From Bacteroidaceae bacterium (GTDB lineage Bacteria > Bacteroidota > Bacteroidia > Bacteroidales > Bacteroidaceae), in assembly GCA_017526905.1 (NCBI GenBank), contig JAFXQT010000045.1, positions 1 through 57,785 of the forward strand: DNA of 57,785 nucleotides. The letters run 5' to 3'. The position numbers and the translations under genes are program-made. The notes beneath the pieces are model-generated. The model saw nothing but the letters and a program-made list of their open reading frames with translations, had not been told where the DNA came from and did no database searches. Of the stretch, positions 15,704 to 25,771 are shown piece by piece (position 1 is the first letter of the stretch; each line of letters begins with the position of its first letter).

Positions 15704-17230
15704 ATGAAGAAGATTTTTATGTTCGCAGTCGCTGCCCTCGCTTTGGCAGCCTGCACGAGTGACGAAGTAGCCCTCCAGCAGGCTCCCGCCCAGCAGGATG
15801 GAACTCCCGTTAACTTCGATGTGTATGTGCCTCGCACGGCTACCCGTGCCGGCCTGCCCGGTAACAATGGTACCGAGTATGGTGTGACCACCGCATCTCT
15901 CCAGACTGGTGTCCACAGCACCGCTGGTTTCGGTGTGTTCGGTTACTACACCAGCAATGGTGAGTATGACACCAACAACTCCACGCCTAACTTCATGTAC
16001 AACCAGCAGGTTACCTACAAGGCTGGCGGTACTCTCTCCGAATGGACCTACGAGCCCGTCAAGTACTGGCCGAACGAGTATGGCGATGCTGCCAAGTCCG
16101 ACGACCTGGATCACGTTACCTTCTTCGCTTATGCTCCTTGGGTTGACGTGACTGTCAACACTGGTGTGCCCGTGATTGATGACACCTGGACAGACGAGAA
16201 GAAGGCTCAGGAACAGAAGCTGAACATCACTCAGATCACCAAGAACACCGAGACTGGCGACCCCGTCATCAAGTACGTGGTTGACACCAAGCCCAACACT
16301 TCCGTTGACCTCCTCTGGGGTGTTGCTGCCGACGATGCTAAGGTGATTAAGATGGATGGCTCTACTCCCCAGGCTAAGCCTGGCTGCCCCTTCATCAACA
16401 TCGAGAAGCCCGGTTGCGTTACCAATGCAGAGGCTAAGCTGAAGTGGAACTTCAAGCACGCTCTGGCCATGCTGAACGTCCAGATTGTGATGGCTGTCGA
16501 TACCAAGACCGGTCCCGATGAGAAGCCCGGCACATATACCGGTGCTTCCGCCTATGAACTCGGAACTAAGGGTGATGGTACTGTTGACAAGTTCACCAAG
16601 GTGTTCCTCCGCAACATCACCTTTGACGGCGGCTTTGCAATGCAGGGTGCCCTCAACCTCCACAGCGAGACCGACGGTGTGACTTCCGTGGCTCAGGCTA
16701 TGCCTAACTGGAAGGACTATGATGGCACCAAGGAGCTCAACTTCGAGCCTGTTACTTTCTACGATGGTCTGAAGGATGGCAAGGAAGGTACTACCAACAA
16801 CATCCAGAAGAACGAGAAGCCCCAGGGCCTGAACCCCATCCTGCTCGAGAAGGCTACCGCCACTACTTGGGAAGCTAAGGACGCCGGTATCCCCACCAAT
16901 GCTTTCGTGAACCTCTTCGACGGTGCCACCAATGCCACCGATCCTATCTACGTGATTCCTTCTGGCGACAAGCTGAATGTTGAGGTTCTCTATGACGTGA
17001 TGACTCAGGATGAGAAGCTCGCTGGTCTGCTCTCCGACGCTAAGACTCACGGTAGCTCCATCGAGAACAAGATCTACAAGGAGGACGTATTTGGCGGCAA
17101 CATCGAGGCTGGCAAGCGTTATACCCTGAAGATCATCGTTGGCCTTGAGAGCGTGAAGTTCGAGGCTGTGGTTACCGACTGGGTTGAGGGCAACGACAAC
17201 CAGCAGATTGTACTGCCTGAGAACAAGTAA
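15704..17230 (+). CDS. fimbrillin family lipoprotein (pilus subunit 1)
   Basis: A 508-residue lipoprotein with signal MKKIFMFAVAALALAAC and Cys17 as the lipid site. TATRAGLPGNNG (~residues 45-56) is the kind of Arg site at which type V pilins are trimmed by an Arg-specific protease, freeing the groove for strand exchange. Shared fimbrillin blocks: GFGVFGYYT, NFMYNQQVTY, WTYEPVKYWPN, FFAYAPW, KWNFKHALAMLNVQI. The C-terminus ends in the typical strand VKFEAVVTDWVEGNDNQQIV. Expected path: lipoprotein export, transfer to the outer surface, cleavage, polymerisation. It is followed by two hairpins and a related fimbrillin, so it may be the main shaft subunit. The structural-subunit call is by family; relative abundance is inference. 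Confidence 0.88.
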   Translation: MKKIFMFAVAALALAACTSDEVALQQAPAQQDGTPVNFDVYVPRTATRAGLPGNNGTEYGVTTASLQTGVHSTAGFGVFGYYTSNGEYDTNNSTPNFMYNQQVTYKAGGTLSEWTYEPVKYWPNEYGDAAKSDDLDHVTFFAYAPWVDVTVNTGVPVIDDTWTDEKKAQEQKLNITQITKNTETGDPVIKYVVDTKPNTSVDLLWGVAADDAKVIKMDGSTPQAKPGCPFINIEKPGCVTNAEAKLKWNFKHALAMLNVQIVMAVDTKTGPDEKPGTYTGASAYELGTKGDGTVDKFTKVFLRNITFDGGFAMQGALNLHSETDGVTSVAQAMPNWKDYDGTKELNFEPVTFYDGLKDGKEGTTNNIQKNEKPQGLNPILLEKATATTWEAKDAGIPTNAFVNLFDGATNATDPIYVIPSGDKLNVEVLYDVMTQDEKLAGLLSDAKTHGSSIENKIYKEDVFGGNIEAGKRYTLKIIVGLESVKFEAVVTDWVEGNDNQQIVLPENK

Positions 17231-17244
17231 ACATCACTCAATGT

Positions 17245-17267
17245 GCTGACGGGCTTTCCCCGTCAGC
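17245..17267 (+). terminator. hairpin after fimbrillin 1 (no U-tract)
   Basis: GCTGACGGG pairs with CCCGTCAGC around a 5-nt loop, 14 bp past the stop codon. With no T run it is more likely a 3'-end stabiliser or partial attenuator than a full terminator. The gap 17231-17523 holds no gene. Confidence 0.55.
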
Positions 17268-17287
17268 CATTCCTATCACATAAAGGC

Positions 17288-17317
17288 GGAGCCGCCGCCC
17301 GCCGTGACGGCGGCTCC
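17288..17317 (+). terminator. second intercistronic hairpin
   Basis: GGAGCCGCCG pairs perfectly with CGGCGGCTCC around a 10-nt loop. Together with the hairpin at 17245 it could lower downstream expression or protect the upstream message, setting unequal amounts of the two fimbrillins. Confidence 0.55.
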
Positions 17318-17523
17318 ACTTCCCTAAACACCAAACACGGCTTCCATATACCTCTCGGCGTGCGCACCGACCCACACAAGGGCACGCCCGTGACCTGCCA
17401 ATGGCAACACGACTCGGTGGAAACCATGATGGCTCAACCCTCTCCGGCGAGCCGTCTTCAAAACCGGAAATTCAGGCCAGTGAGGCCACACCATATATTT
17501 TGAGACAAAAAAACATAACATAT

Positions 17524-18738
17524 ATGAAGAAATATCTAACATTGATGGCAGCCGCCTGGCTCTTGGTAGGCTGCACAAGCGATGAGGTCGTCAACCCGCA
17601 GGGCGGAGACCTCGATGGCGCTATCTTGTTTGATGTGGCAGGCATGGCCGAAACGCGTGCTCCGGGCATGATGGATCTCGACGGCACCACGCAGCCAGTG
17701 TCCCTTCAGGATAAGGGCTTCGGCGTGTTCGCCAGCTATACCGCGCTGGAGAAGTACGAGACTGCCACCGTTTCCACCGACTTTATGTACAACCAGGGGG
17801 TAACGTATTACGACGATGGTGCAGGCAATACCGGATGGACTTACAGCCCCGTCAAGTATTGGCCTAACTACACCGACGACAGGGATAAGGAGTACGTCAG
17901 CTTCTTTGCTTACGCCCCCTACGAGGCCGACCCGCAGGACGATGGCCGCTGCATCTTCGCCGTGTCCAAGAACTTCAACTACGGTGACCCCTGGGTCAAT
18001 TACCGTCTGGCTGAGAATCCTTGGGATACCGACCCCGCCAAGCAGCAGGTGGACCTCTGCTTCGGCATGCACCAGGACGGTACCAACTTCACCCCATGGA
18101 CGGACCAGTGCAAAGCCGACTACGATATTGACGACAAGCTGAAGTTCACCTTCAAGCACGCACTGGCCTGCATCGGCGATCAGATCAGCATTAAGATGGC
18201 CGACGACCTCTGGAGCACCATCAACGGCTACGCCACCGTTACCATCGACAAGGTGACCATCACCTACAAGAACCTCACCACCAAGGCCCGTCTCGTGCTT
18301 AACAGCGCCGACGGCACTCCCAACTGGAAGGAGATCATCTCCGGCGAGCTCACCTGCTCACGTACCATTACTTTGGACAACACCACCACCGGCGGTGTCA
18401 TCCCCTTCACCTTCGACGGCACCAACCATGGCACGGACAACCTGCTGTCCGACCAGTTCGGCCTCCTCTTCATCCCCCTGCAAATTGCAGGCACAGAGGC
18501 TGCTACTGCCGAGGTGGCTGCCGAATACACGGTGGTGAACAACGCCAGCGAGACCTACAACGGCGTTGCCAAAGGCACGTTCAAACTTCTTGAGAATGCC
18601 GGCGTGCCCTACACGCTTGATCCCGGTCAGAAGAATGCCATCCGCATCACCCTCACCAAGGACTTCGACCTCGCCCACCTCGTCTATCCACTTGGCGGCG
18701 GATCCGGAAGCGGTCCCTCCTACGCACCCAGACGTTAA
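17524..18738 (+). CDS. fimbrillin family lipoprotein (pilus subunit 2, atypical C-terminus)
   Basis: A 404-residue paralogue of the gene before it. Signal MKKYLTLMAAAWLLVGC ends in a lipobox with Cys17, followed by TSDE as in subunit 1. MAETRAPGM (~residue 40) is a candidate Arg trimming site. It shares GFGVFASYT, DFMYNQGVTYY, WTYSPVKYWPN, VSFFAYAPYEA and KLKFTFKHALACIGD with subunit 1. The end differs: after RITLTKDFD it lacks the final V-x-x-W strand and finishes in a Gly/Ser/Pro/Arg tail (GGGSGSGPSYAPRR). Loss of that strand would suit a tip, terminal or regulatory subunit, but this is inference. The ATG at 17524 is chosen because the longer frame to 17401 lies in the hairpin-bearing leader. 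Confidence 0.85.
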   Translation: MKKYLTLMAAAWLLVGCTSDEVVNPQGGDLDGAILFDVAGMAETRAPGMMDLDGTTQPVSLQDKGFGVFASYTALEKYETATVSTDFMYNQGVTYYDDGAGNTGWTYSPVKYWPNYTDDRDKEYVSFFAYAPYEADPQDDGRCIFAVSKNFNYGDPWVNYRLAENPWDTDPAKQQVDLCFGMHQDGTNFTPWTDQCKADYDIDDKLKFTFKHALACIGDQISIKMADDLWSTINGYATVTIDKVTITYKNLTTKARLVLNSADGTPNWKEIISGELTCSRTITLDNTTTGGVIPFTFDGTNHGTDNLLSDQFGLLFIPLQIAGTEAATAEVAAEYTVVNNASETYNGVAKGTFKLLENAGVPYTLDPGQKNAIRITLTKDFDLAHLVYPLGGGSGSGPSYAPRR

Positions 18739-18788
18739 ACGAGTGAAGATATAAAACGAAATGTTGAACATCCAAAATGACTAAAGAT

Positions 18789-21700
18789 ATGAAAACAACG
18801 AAATATATTTTCCTCGCACTCCTCGCAGCGCTCCTCATGGTTCCTACCATCGGACGGGCGCAGAACAGTAATACACTGAACGTAGAAGCAGCGGGCACAA
18901 TTCTGGGCCTCGACTGCTCTGTGGCAGCCAATAAGACTGCTATTGAGAGTTTACTCTTCACCAGCACATCTGTCTCTGCGACGGACGATGGCACACAATA
19001 TACGTTTGAGTTGCAGTGCAACACTAATATTATCCCTGCTAATGTACAACTTGGTACGCTGACTGTGAACGGTGGCGCTGCCCAGATTGGTATTCCAACT
19101 CAGGAAACCACCGCTGGAGGTAAGATTGTCATTGTGATTGATAATGCAGCTGCCGATCTTACCGCTCATACCATCGAGGTAACGGGCTATACGCCGCATA
19201 CCTTCAGCCTGACCCTCTCTGATCCGGAGATGTCCACTGCCACTGAGCAGAAGGTGAACCTGACGGTAGAAGACCAAGTGGTTTCGAGCCTCACCTACAC
19301 TGAGACATCTACCCCTTCCATCAATGACCTCTTCGTCGTTTCGGGCTTTACCTCCGGTTCAACGCCTGCCCAACGAAATGTCATGGTGTCTGGTAAGGAA
19401 GGCACCATCTATTATGGTTCCACCGACAATAAGAATTGGGACAACTTTACCCAAGTGAAGCTGCCCGCTTACGATTGGGATGGCGATAATACAGGTGTTA
19501 TCACCAACGAGGCTGACTACACTCCCAAGAAGAGCTACGGTCACACAGACGCACTCACCGTGCCCTTCACCTTCGCTTCTCCTTATTATGGTAAGTTGGC
19601 CACATTCACTTTCGCCAACGAGTTTGATGCTTCTGCTATCACGCCCGATGCAGCTACCTTTGACATAGGTTCGAACACCTGGACGTTCACCCTTCCCGAT
19701 GCCGCCCGTGCCACCATCAGCAACGCCACCTTCACCGTCACCAAGCGCGATGTCAACGACGCTCTCGTCACTGCCGAACTTACCGGCTATGACAGCAAGG
19801 ATGGCGATGTATATGTTTACGAATACACGGGCGCAGACATCACACCCGGCATCACGATAACCGATACGGAGCGTACCTACGATCTGGTGCTCTCCACCGA
19901 TTATAATGCCCTTGACGATGTCACCAAACAAGCCCCCGGCCTCTACACCATCACCCTCCAAGGCACAGGCTACAACTACACCGGATCGCGCCCCATTCAA
20001 TGGCGCATCGTCAAGAACATCAACCACAGTGACTTCACCGTCACCGTCGATCCCGCCGTCTATACTGGCACTGAGTTCACCCTCACCGACCTGAAGAGCA
20101 AGGTGATCGTCAAGCATCAGGGTACCGAACTGACCGAGGGTACTGACTATGACTTGACGTTCAAGACCGGTCACCAGCCCTTCATCGATGCCAAGACCTA
20201 TGTTGAGGAGCTCGTCATCACCGGTAGGATTGCAGCCGGTATCAGCGGCACACGCTATGCCGACTTCACCATCAAGCCCAAGGACATCGCTGCAACCACC
20301 ATCACTGCCGAGGCTGCCTATACCGGCTCCGCCATTGATCCTGCCGAGAACGATGGTGCCACACCGCCTACCTACTCATTTATTAAAGTGGAGGATGGTA
20401 CCACCACCCTGACCGCCACAAAGGATTACACCGTGGCCGTGGCTGCAGGCACCTATCAGAATGCCGGAACATACGACAATGCCGTCACCATCACAGCTGT
20501 GGATGGCAGCAATTACACCGGCAGCAAGGTCGTTCCCTTCGTTATCACGGGCGGTACCAGCATGGATGCAGCTGCCATCACAATCACTGTGGATCCCGTG
20601 GTGTATAAAGGCGCGGAATATACCCTCGATGAGGTGAAGGCTAAGGTGGTTGTCAAGAATGGTACAACCGAACTGGTCGAAGGAACTGACTACATCCTCA
20701 CCAAGATTTCCACCTACATTGATGCCAAGACCTATACCAACGACATCATCATCACTGGTAATGGCGAATACTACGGCACCCGCACTGCCGACTTCATCGT
20801 GCAGCCCAAACCCATCACCCTCTGCGATGTCACTGCCGGTACCACCTATACCGGTTCGGATATCGACCCGGCCAAGAACGATGGTGCCACACCGCCGGTC
20901 TATGATTTCATCACGGTCAAGGACGGTGCCACCACGCTCACAGCCACTGTGGATTACACCGTTACCGTTGCCACGGGCACCTATAAAGATGCTGGCACTT
21001 ACGCCGATGCCATCACCATCACAGCTGTGGATGGTGGCAACTACACAGGCTTCCAGGTTGTCGATTTCGTCATCGACCATGCTGGCTTCGATGTAGCCAA
21101 GGCACTCGTAGAGGCCAAGGATGTATATACCGGCGCTGCACTGCCTCCTGTGGCTACTAACCCTGCTGAACCTACCGATAACATCGTGGTGAAGCTGGGC
21201 GATAAGACTCTGGTTTATGGCACTGATTATACCTTTGTCAAGAATGAGGCTGACGCCAACTATCTTGAAGCCAAGACTTACGAGAACGCCATCACCATCA
21301 CGGGTATTGGCGAGTACTATGGTAAGCTCAATGCAGCCTATGTGATCCAGCCCCGTGCTTTTGCCGATGCTGACATCACGATCACCGTGCCCGACCTGAA
21401 CTACGATGCCACCGACCTGACTCCTGTTCCTGAAGTGAAGTACCAGACCAACGTTGTCGATCCCAACAACTACACCTTCACTCCTGCCACCGTGAAGGAG
21501 GCCGGTACCTACACCCTCAGCTTCGAAGGCCAGTACAGCCTCACCGGCACCAACACTGCCGAGGTGAAGGTGCTCAAGGCCATGGACGGTGCTTACACCG
21601 ATGACTTCGTCATCACCATCGTGCCCGAGACTCCCATTGCTTTTGACGGCACCAATCCCGTCGAGCCTGAGATTAAGGTGACCGACAATGGTAAGGAACT

Positions 21701-23036
21701 GGTTGAAGGAACTGATTATACAGTAGCATACTCGAACAATACCGCCGAGGGCGAAGGTACGGTGACCATCACTGGTGCCGGCGTCTATAGCGGCACGAAG
21801 AGCATCAACTTCCCCATCGTGGCTGCCTACTTCACCGAGGGCGACTTCACCTACCACTACATCAACAGTACGACTGTAGCTGTGGGTACTGAGACGCACG
21901 ACGTGGCTACCACTTCGACTGACCCGAACATCACAGTGCCCGATGTAGTGAACCACACCATTGGTTCGACTCCCTATCCGTTCACTGTGGTGGGTGTCGA
22001 GACGGGTGCCTTCAAGGCTCTGACCACCATGTTCACGCTCACCTTGCCTGCCACCATCGAATTCATCGAAGATAAGGCATTCGAGGGTTGCGCTGCACTG
22101 CGTTGGATTGATGCCTCTACCGCTACGGCCCTCGTGCCCAGCAGCCTGGATCGTACTATCGAGGCTACCCCGTTCTACGGCGTGCCGGCACAGGCACTGG
22201 TGTTCCTCACTGACAATAAGGTGGAAGGCGAAAACTACGTCTATATGGTTGGCGCAGCCGACTTCCGCTGCGATGTGTTCAAGATCTTTGACGACGTCAG
22301 CGGCAAGCAGACCACTTTCACCCAGACCGACGGTTACCAATGGGCTTACGAAAACCCGTACGAGTTCAAGGCCAATACCGTGGTCAACACACGTCAACTC
22401 AGTGGCGAACAGCACTACACCACTTGTCTGCCTTACACTATGGCCATCCCCACTGGCGTGAAAGCCTACCAGCTCGTCGCCTCGACCGATCCCGCCATCA
22501 ACTCAGCCAGCACCCTCATCGGCTTCACCGAGGTAACTGGCAACTTGGAGGCCTTCAAGCCCTACGTGCTCATCCCGACAGTGAGCGGTCAGTTGCTCTG
22601 CGCCGGCGAGACCACCATCCCCGCAACGGTTGGCGTGTTCGATGATACCGACGGCCATCACCTCAACAAGGTTCCTGCTACTGCAACTGCCGGTGGTTAT
22701 GTCATGTACGGCACCATGCGCTTCAAGGCAGGCGATGGCAAGCAGTATATCATGCAGGAGAAGAACGAGTGGAAGCTCACCGACGGAGCCGGTTGGAGCG
22801 GCGGCACTGGTGCCTGCGTACTGCCCATGCGTGCCTACATTGCCAAGGAGGGCGAATATCCTGTGAAGAAGTTCCTCACCGCCACCTATGGTACCACCGA
22901 GCTGAACGAGCTCTTCGACCAGCTGGTTGAGGAGGAGAACGCCGACCGCTACGACATTGCTGGTCGCAAGGTGAGCGGCAACCTCCGCAAGGGCATCTAT
23001 GTAGTCAATGGCAAGAAGGTTGTCATGGGCAAGTAA
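18789..23036 (+). CDS. giant secreted Ig-like repeat protein with type IX-like C-terminus
   Basis: A 1415-residue exported protein. Signal peptide [20 protein letters not shown]. Residues ~25-410 are beta-rich with no family recognised. Residues ~416-1020 hold about seven MBG/YDG-like Ig modules of 80-95 residues with the marks VYTG, LxEGTDY and GxYxGxxxxxFxI. An a+b pair is repeated as c+d. Near 1060-1110 lies a BspA-like leucine-rich fragment ([33 protein letters not shown]). The end ([21 protein letters not shown]) resembles C-terminal sorting domains of type IX cargo. It is 50 bp after the second fimbrillin, so it may be a pilus-associated adhesin or a separate surface protein expressed with the pili. 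An alternative ATG lies 12 bp upstream at 18777. Confidence 0.8.
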   Translation: MKTTKYIFLALLAALLMVPTIGRAQNSNTLNVEAAGTILGLDCSVAANKTAIESLLFTSTSVSATDDGTQYTFELQCNTNIIPANVQLGTLTVNGGAAQIGIPTQETTAGGKIVIVIDNAAADLTAHTIEVTGYTPHTFSLTLSDPEMSTATEQKVNLTVEDQVVSSLTYTETSTPSINDLFVVSGFTSGSTPAQRNVMVSGKEGTIYYGSTDNKNWDNFTQVKLPAYDWDGDNTGVITNEADYTPKKSYGHTDALTVPFTFASPYYGKLATFTFANEFDASAITPDAATFDIGSNTWTFTLPDAARATISNATFTVTKRDVNDALVTAELTGYDSKDGDVYVYEYTGADITPGITITDTERTYDLVLSTDYNALDDVTKQAPGLYTITLQGTGYNYTGSRPIQWRIVKNINHSDFTVTVDPAVYTGTEFTLTDLKSKVIVKHQGTELTEGTDYDLTFKTGHQPFIDAKTYVEELVITGRIAAGISGTRYADFTIKPKDIAATTITAEAAYTGSAIDPAENDGATPPTYSFIKVEDGTTTLTATKDYTVAVAAGTYQNAGTYDNAVTITAVDGSNYTGSKVVPFVITGGTSMDAAAITITVDPVVYKGAEYTLDEVKAKVVVKNGTTELVEGTDYILTKISTYIDAKTYTNDIIITGNGEYYGTRTADFIVQPKPITLCDVTAGTTYTGSDIDPAKNDGATPPVYDFITVKDGATTLTATVDYTVTVATGTYKDAGTYADAITITAVDGGNYTGFQVVDFVIDHAGFDVAKALVEAKDVYTGAALPPVATNPAEPTDNIVVKLGDKTLVYGTDYTFVKNEADANYLEAKTYENAITITGIGEYYGKLNAAYVIQPRAFADADITITVPDLNYDATDLTPVPEVKYQTNVVDPNNYTFTPATVKEAGTYTLSFEGQYSLTGTNTAEVKVLKAMDGAYTDDFVITIVPETPIAFDGTNPVEPEIKVTDNGKELVEGTDYTVAYSNNTAEGEGTVTITGAGVYSGTKSINFPIVAAYFTEGDFTYHYINSTTVAVGTETHDVATTSTDPNITVPDVVNHTIGSTPYPFTVVGVETGAFKALTTMFTLTLPATIEFIEDKAFEGCAALRWIDASTATALVPSSLDRTIEATPFYGVPAQALVFLTDNKVEGENYVYMVGAADFRCDVFKIFDDVSGKQTTFTQTDGYQWAYENPYEFKANTVVNTRQLSGEQHYTTCLPYTMAIPTGVKAYQLVASTDPAINSASTLIGFTEVTGNLEAFKPYVLIPTVSGQLLCAGETTIPATVGVFDDTDGHHLNKVPATATAGGYVMYGTMRFKAGDGKQYIMQEKNEWKLTDGAGWSGGTGACVLPMRAYIAKEGEYPVKKFLTATYGTTELNELFDQLVEEENADRYDIAGRKVSGNLRKGIYVVNGKKVVMGK

Positions 23037-23133
23037 GTCCCCGCATACCAAGCAAACCCCTTTCCTTTTCATATTTGTTTTGCTCCTCCGGCGCCCACAA
23101 TCGGCGCTGGGGGAGTTTTTTTGCGGGATAGCG

Positions 23134-23164
23134 TTTGCCTTTTCACGAATAGCCCTTATCTTTG
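23134..23164 (+). promoter_or_regulatory. rnhB promoter
   Basis: TTTG at 23134-23137, 19-bp spacer, TATCTTTG at 23157-23164, then C. The rnhB ATG follows at 23188. This position supports the short start and rules out the long frame from 23008. Confidence 0.75.
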
Positions 23165-23187
23165 CAGCAACAAAAGCGTCGATTAGT

Positions 23188-23856
23188 ATGCTCAAACCCT
23201 TTCACACACCCAATGTCATTGAGGCTGGCTGCGATGAAGCCGGCCGTGGCTGCTTGGCAGGCCCAGTCTTTGCGGCGGCCGTTATCCTGCCGCCCGACTT
23301 TCAAAACGAATTGCTGAACGATTCCAAGCAACTCACCGAGCGGCGGCGCTATGCCTTGCGCGAGGTGATTGAGCGCGAGGCCTTGGCATGGGCCGTGGCT
23401 GAGTGCTCGCCTCAAGAGATCGACCGCCTGAATATCCTGCGTTGCTCCATCCTTGCCATGCAGCGGGCGTTGGATCAGCTTGCCGTGCGGCCGCAGCACA
23501 TCATCGTGGATGGCAACCGATGGAGCCCGTATGTTCCTGCCACGCTGGATGCCGCCGGGAAGCAACCCGCATCGTCTCCGAGCGCTGTCGTTCCCGCCCA
23601 TACCATAGTGAAAGGCGATGCCACGTACATGAGTATAGCGGCTGCATCGGTCTTGGCCAAGACCTACCGCGATGACAGGATGAAGGCCCTGGCCAAAGAG
23701 TACCCGCAATACGGATGGGACCGGAATATGGGCTATCCAGCCAAACTGCACAGGGAGGCCATCCGCCAGTATGGCCCTACGCCCCACCACCGCATGTCTT
23801 TCCGCCTCCTGCCCGAAGAGCAGCTGACGATTCAGTGGAATGACGAGGGTAAGTGA
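23188..23856 (+). CDS. rnhB: ribonuclease HII
   Basis: A 222-residue endonuclease that cuts the RNA strand of RNA-DNA hybrids and removes ribonucleotides from DNA. The catalytic N-terminal block [14 protein letters not shown] supplies Asp and Glu. A conserved VDGNRW block supplies another Asp, and [15 protein letters not shown] follows. [21 protein letters not shown] is the usual C-terminal block. The ORF extends upstream to 23008, but those ~60 residues precede the promoter; [14 protein letters not shown] is the natural start. The stop codon lies in the first unit of a 7-bp tandem repeat. Confidence 0.95.
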   Translation: MLKPFHTPNVIEAGCDEAGRGCLAGPVFAAAVILPPDFQNELLNDSKQLTERRRYALREVIEREALAWAVAECSPQEIDRLNILRCSILAMQRALDQLAVRPQHIIVDGNRWSPYVPATLDAAGKQPASSPSAVVPAHTIVKGDATYMSIAAASVLAKTYRDDRMKALAKEYPQYGWDRNMGYPAKLHREAIRQYGPTPHHRMSFRLLPEEQLTIQWNDEGK

Positions 23857-23880
23857 AAAGTGAAAGAGTGAAAAGTGAAA
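23852..23880. repeat. heptanucleotide repeat at the 3' end of rnhB
   Basis: AGTGAAA occurs at 23852, 23859, 23867 and 23874 (one extra G between units 2 and 3), and AGTGAAAAATAAGAGTA recurs again near 23904. The rnhB stop TGA is inside the first unit, so the repeat has grown into the gene end. Confidence 0.75.
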
Positions 23881-23945
23881 AATAAGAGTAACTGAAAAGG
23901 GAAAAGTGAAAAATAAGAGTATCGGGAAAATGTATAAGGAGAGTG

Positions 23946-23966
23946 CATCGCGGTTTTCCCGCGATG
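23946..23966 (+). terminator. possible rnhB terminator hairpin
   Basis: CATCGCGG pairs with CCGCGATG around TTTTC and is followed by TTTG rather than a long T run. It lies in the rnhB-gpmI gap and is the only stable hairpin there. Confidence 0.5.
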
Positions 23967-24035
23967 TTTGAATCATCCGAAGCCCCCCTTTTGCGCTTTT
24001 TCCGCTTTTCCGTGTTGAAGATAAAAATAAATGCG

Positions 24036-24043
24036 TACCTTTG
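24036..24043 (+). promoter_or_regulatory. gpmI promoter -7 element
   Basis: TACCTTTG followed by GCACCCGCAA, the same extension as at the tRNA-Pro promoter. A TTGA about 19 bp upstream is a fair -33 element. The gpmI ATG follows at 24075. Confidence 0.65.
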
Positions 24044-24074
24044 CACCCGCAATTTAATCTAAAGACATTCTATT

Positions 24075-25595
24075 ATGGCAAAGAAAGCATTATTGATGAT
24101 CCTGGACGGCTGGGGCATCGGCGATAAGAGTAAGGGCGATGTGATCTACCAGACACCCACCCCCTACATGGACTACCTGAACGCTACCTACCCCCACAGC
24201 CAGCTGCTGGCCTGCGGCGAGAACGTCGGTCTGCCCGACGGACAGATGGGCAACTCTGAGGTGGGGCACCTGAATATCGGCGGCGGCCGCATCGTCTATC
24301 AGGACCTGGTTAAGATCAACCGCGCTTGCCGCGATAACAGCATCATGCAGAATCCCGAAGTCGTCAGCGCCTTCGAGTATGCAGTCCGCGAAGGCAAGGC
24401 CGTCCATTTCATGGGCCTCACCTCCAATGGCGGCGTTCACTCCTCGCTGGAGCATCTGTTCAAGCTGTGCGAGATTTCCAAGGAATACAAGGTGCGCGAA
24501 ACATATATCCACTGCTTCATGGACGGCCGTGACACCGACCCCAAGAGCGGCCGCGGCTTCATCGCCCAAGTACTGGACAAGTGCGAGGAGACCGGCGCTA
24601 AGATAGCCAGTATCGTGGGCCGTTTCTATGCCATGGACCGCGACAAGCGTTGGGAACGTATCAAGTCGGCCTATGACCTCCTCGTGCATGGCGAGGGCGT
24701 GCAGGCCACCGACCTGCTCGAAGCCATGGAACTGAGCTATGCCGACGGCGTGACCGATGAGTTCATCAAGCCCATCAACAACGCCACCTGCGATGGCACC
24801 ATCAAGGAGGGCGATGTCATTATCTTCTTCAACTACCGCAACGACCGCGCCAAGGAGCTCACCATCGTGCTGACCCAGCAGGACATGCCCGAGCAGGGCA
24901 TGCACACCATCCCCGGCCTGCAGTATTATTGCATGACCCCCTACGATGCTTCGTTCCAGGGTGTGCATATCCTCTTCCCGAAGGAGAACGTCGAGGACAC
25001 GCTGGGCGAGTACATCAGCAGTAAGGGCCTGAAGCAGTTGCACACGGCCGAGACGGAGAAGTACGCACACGTCACCTTCTTCTTCAATGGCGGGCGCGAG
25101 CGTCCGTACGAGGGCGAGGACCGTGTGCTGGTGGCTTCGCCTAAGGTGGCCACCTACGACCTGCAGCCCGAGATGAGTGCCTTCGAAGTGAAGGACAAGC
25201 TGGTGGCTGCCCTCAAGACAGCACAGTACGACTTCATCGTGGTCAACTTTGCCAATGGCGATATGGTAGGACACACCGGCGTCTATTCGGCCATCGAGAA
25301 GGCTGTGGTGGCTGTGGATCAGTGCGTGAACGAGGTGGTCGAGACAGCCAAGGCTGCCGACTATGAGGTTGTGATCATTGCCGACCATGGCAATGCCGAC
25401 AACGCCCTCAACCCCGACGGCACCCCCAACACCGCCCACTCGCTCAATCCCGTTCCCTTCATCTACGTCACCGAAAACAAGCAGGCCAAGGTGGCCGATG
25501 GCATCCTGGCCGATGTGGCTCCGTCCATCCTGCACATCATGGGCCTGGAACAGCCCAAGGCCATGACCGGCCACTGCCTGATTAGCGAGGATTAA
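24075..25595 (+). CDS. gpmI: 2,3-bisphosphoglycerate-independent phosphoglycerate mutase
   Basis: A 506-residue Mn-dependent glycolytic enzyme interconverting 3- and 2-phosphoglycerate in the cytoplasm. It starts [12 protein letters not shown], with the metal-binding Asp. [12 protein letters not shown] holds the catalytic serine (Ser61). [24 protein letters not shown] and [11 protein letters not shown] supply further substrate and metal ligands. Full length for the family, alone between its promoter and a strong terminator. Confidence 0.97.
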   Translation: MAKKALLMILDGWGIGDKSKGDVIYQTPTPYMDYLNATYPHSQLLACGENVGLPDGQMGNSEVGHLNIGGGRIVYQDLVKINRACRDNSIMQNPEVVSAFEYAVREGKAVHFMGLTSNGGVHSSLEHLFKLCEISKEYKVRETYIHCFMDGRDTDPKSGRGFIAQVLDKCEETGAKIASIVGRFYAMDRDKRWERIKSAYDLLVHGEGVQATDLLEAMELSYADGVTDEFIKPINNATCDGTIKEGDVIIFFNYRNDRAKELTIVLTQQDMPEQGMHTIPGLQYYCMTPYDASFQGVHILFPKENVEDTLGEYISSKGLKQLHTAETEKYAHVTFFFNGGRERPYEGEDRVLVASPKVATYDLQPEMSAFEVKDKLVAALKTAQYDFIVVNFANGDMVGHTGVYSAIEKAVVAVDQCVNEVVETAKAADYEVVIIADHGNADNALNPDGTPNTAHSLNPVPFIYVTENKQAKVADGILADVAPSILHIMGLEQPKAMTGHCLISED

Positions 25596-25644
25596 GGCAG
25601 CACAACATTACTTTTCCACCCCCTCTACGGGGCCGAATTTCCCT

Positions 25645-25678
25645 AAAAGGCTGTTGGCGAGAGCGCTAACAGCCTTTT
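25645..25678 (+). terminator. gpmI intrinsic terminator
   Basis: AAAAGGCTGTT-g-GCG pairs with CGC-t-AACAGCCTTTT around a 4-nt loop. A/T tails on both sides. Confidence 0.88.
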
Positions 25679-25730
25679 CCGTATCTGTACTTTTCCACCC
25701 TTTTCTTATGGCCAACCCGCAAAAAGGCTG

Positions 25731-25738
25731 TATCTTTG
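25731..25738 (+). promoter_or_regulatory. -7 element of the three-gene envelope locus
   Basis: TATCTTTG followed by C, 34 bp before the ATG at 25772. No clear TTTG at the -33 distance. I see no other promoter before 35771, so the three genes probably share it. Confidence 0.6.
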
Positions 25739-25771
25739 CCGCAGAAAAAACAGCGGAAACCTTCCCTGCAC

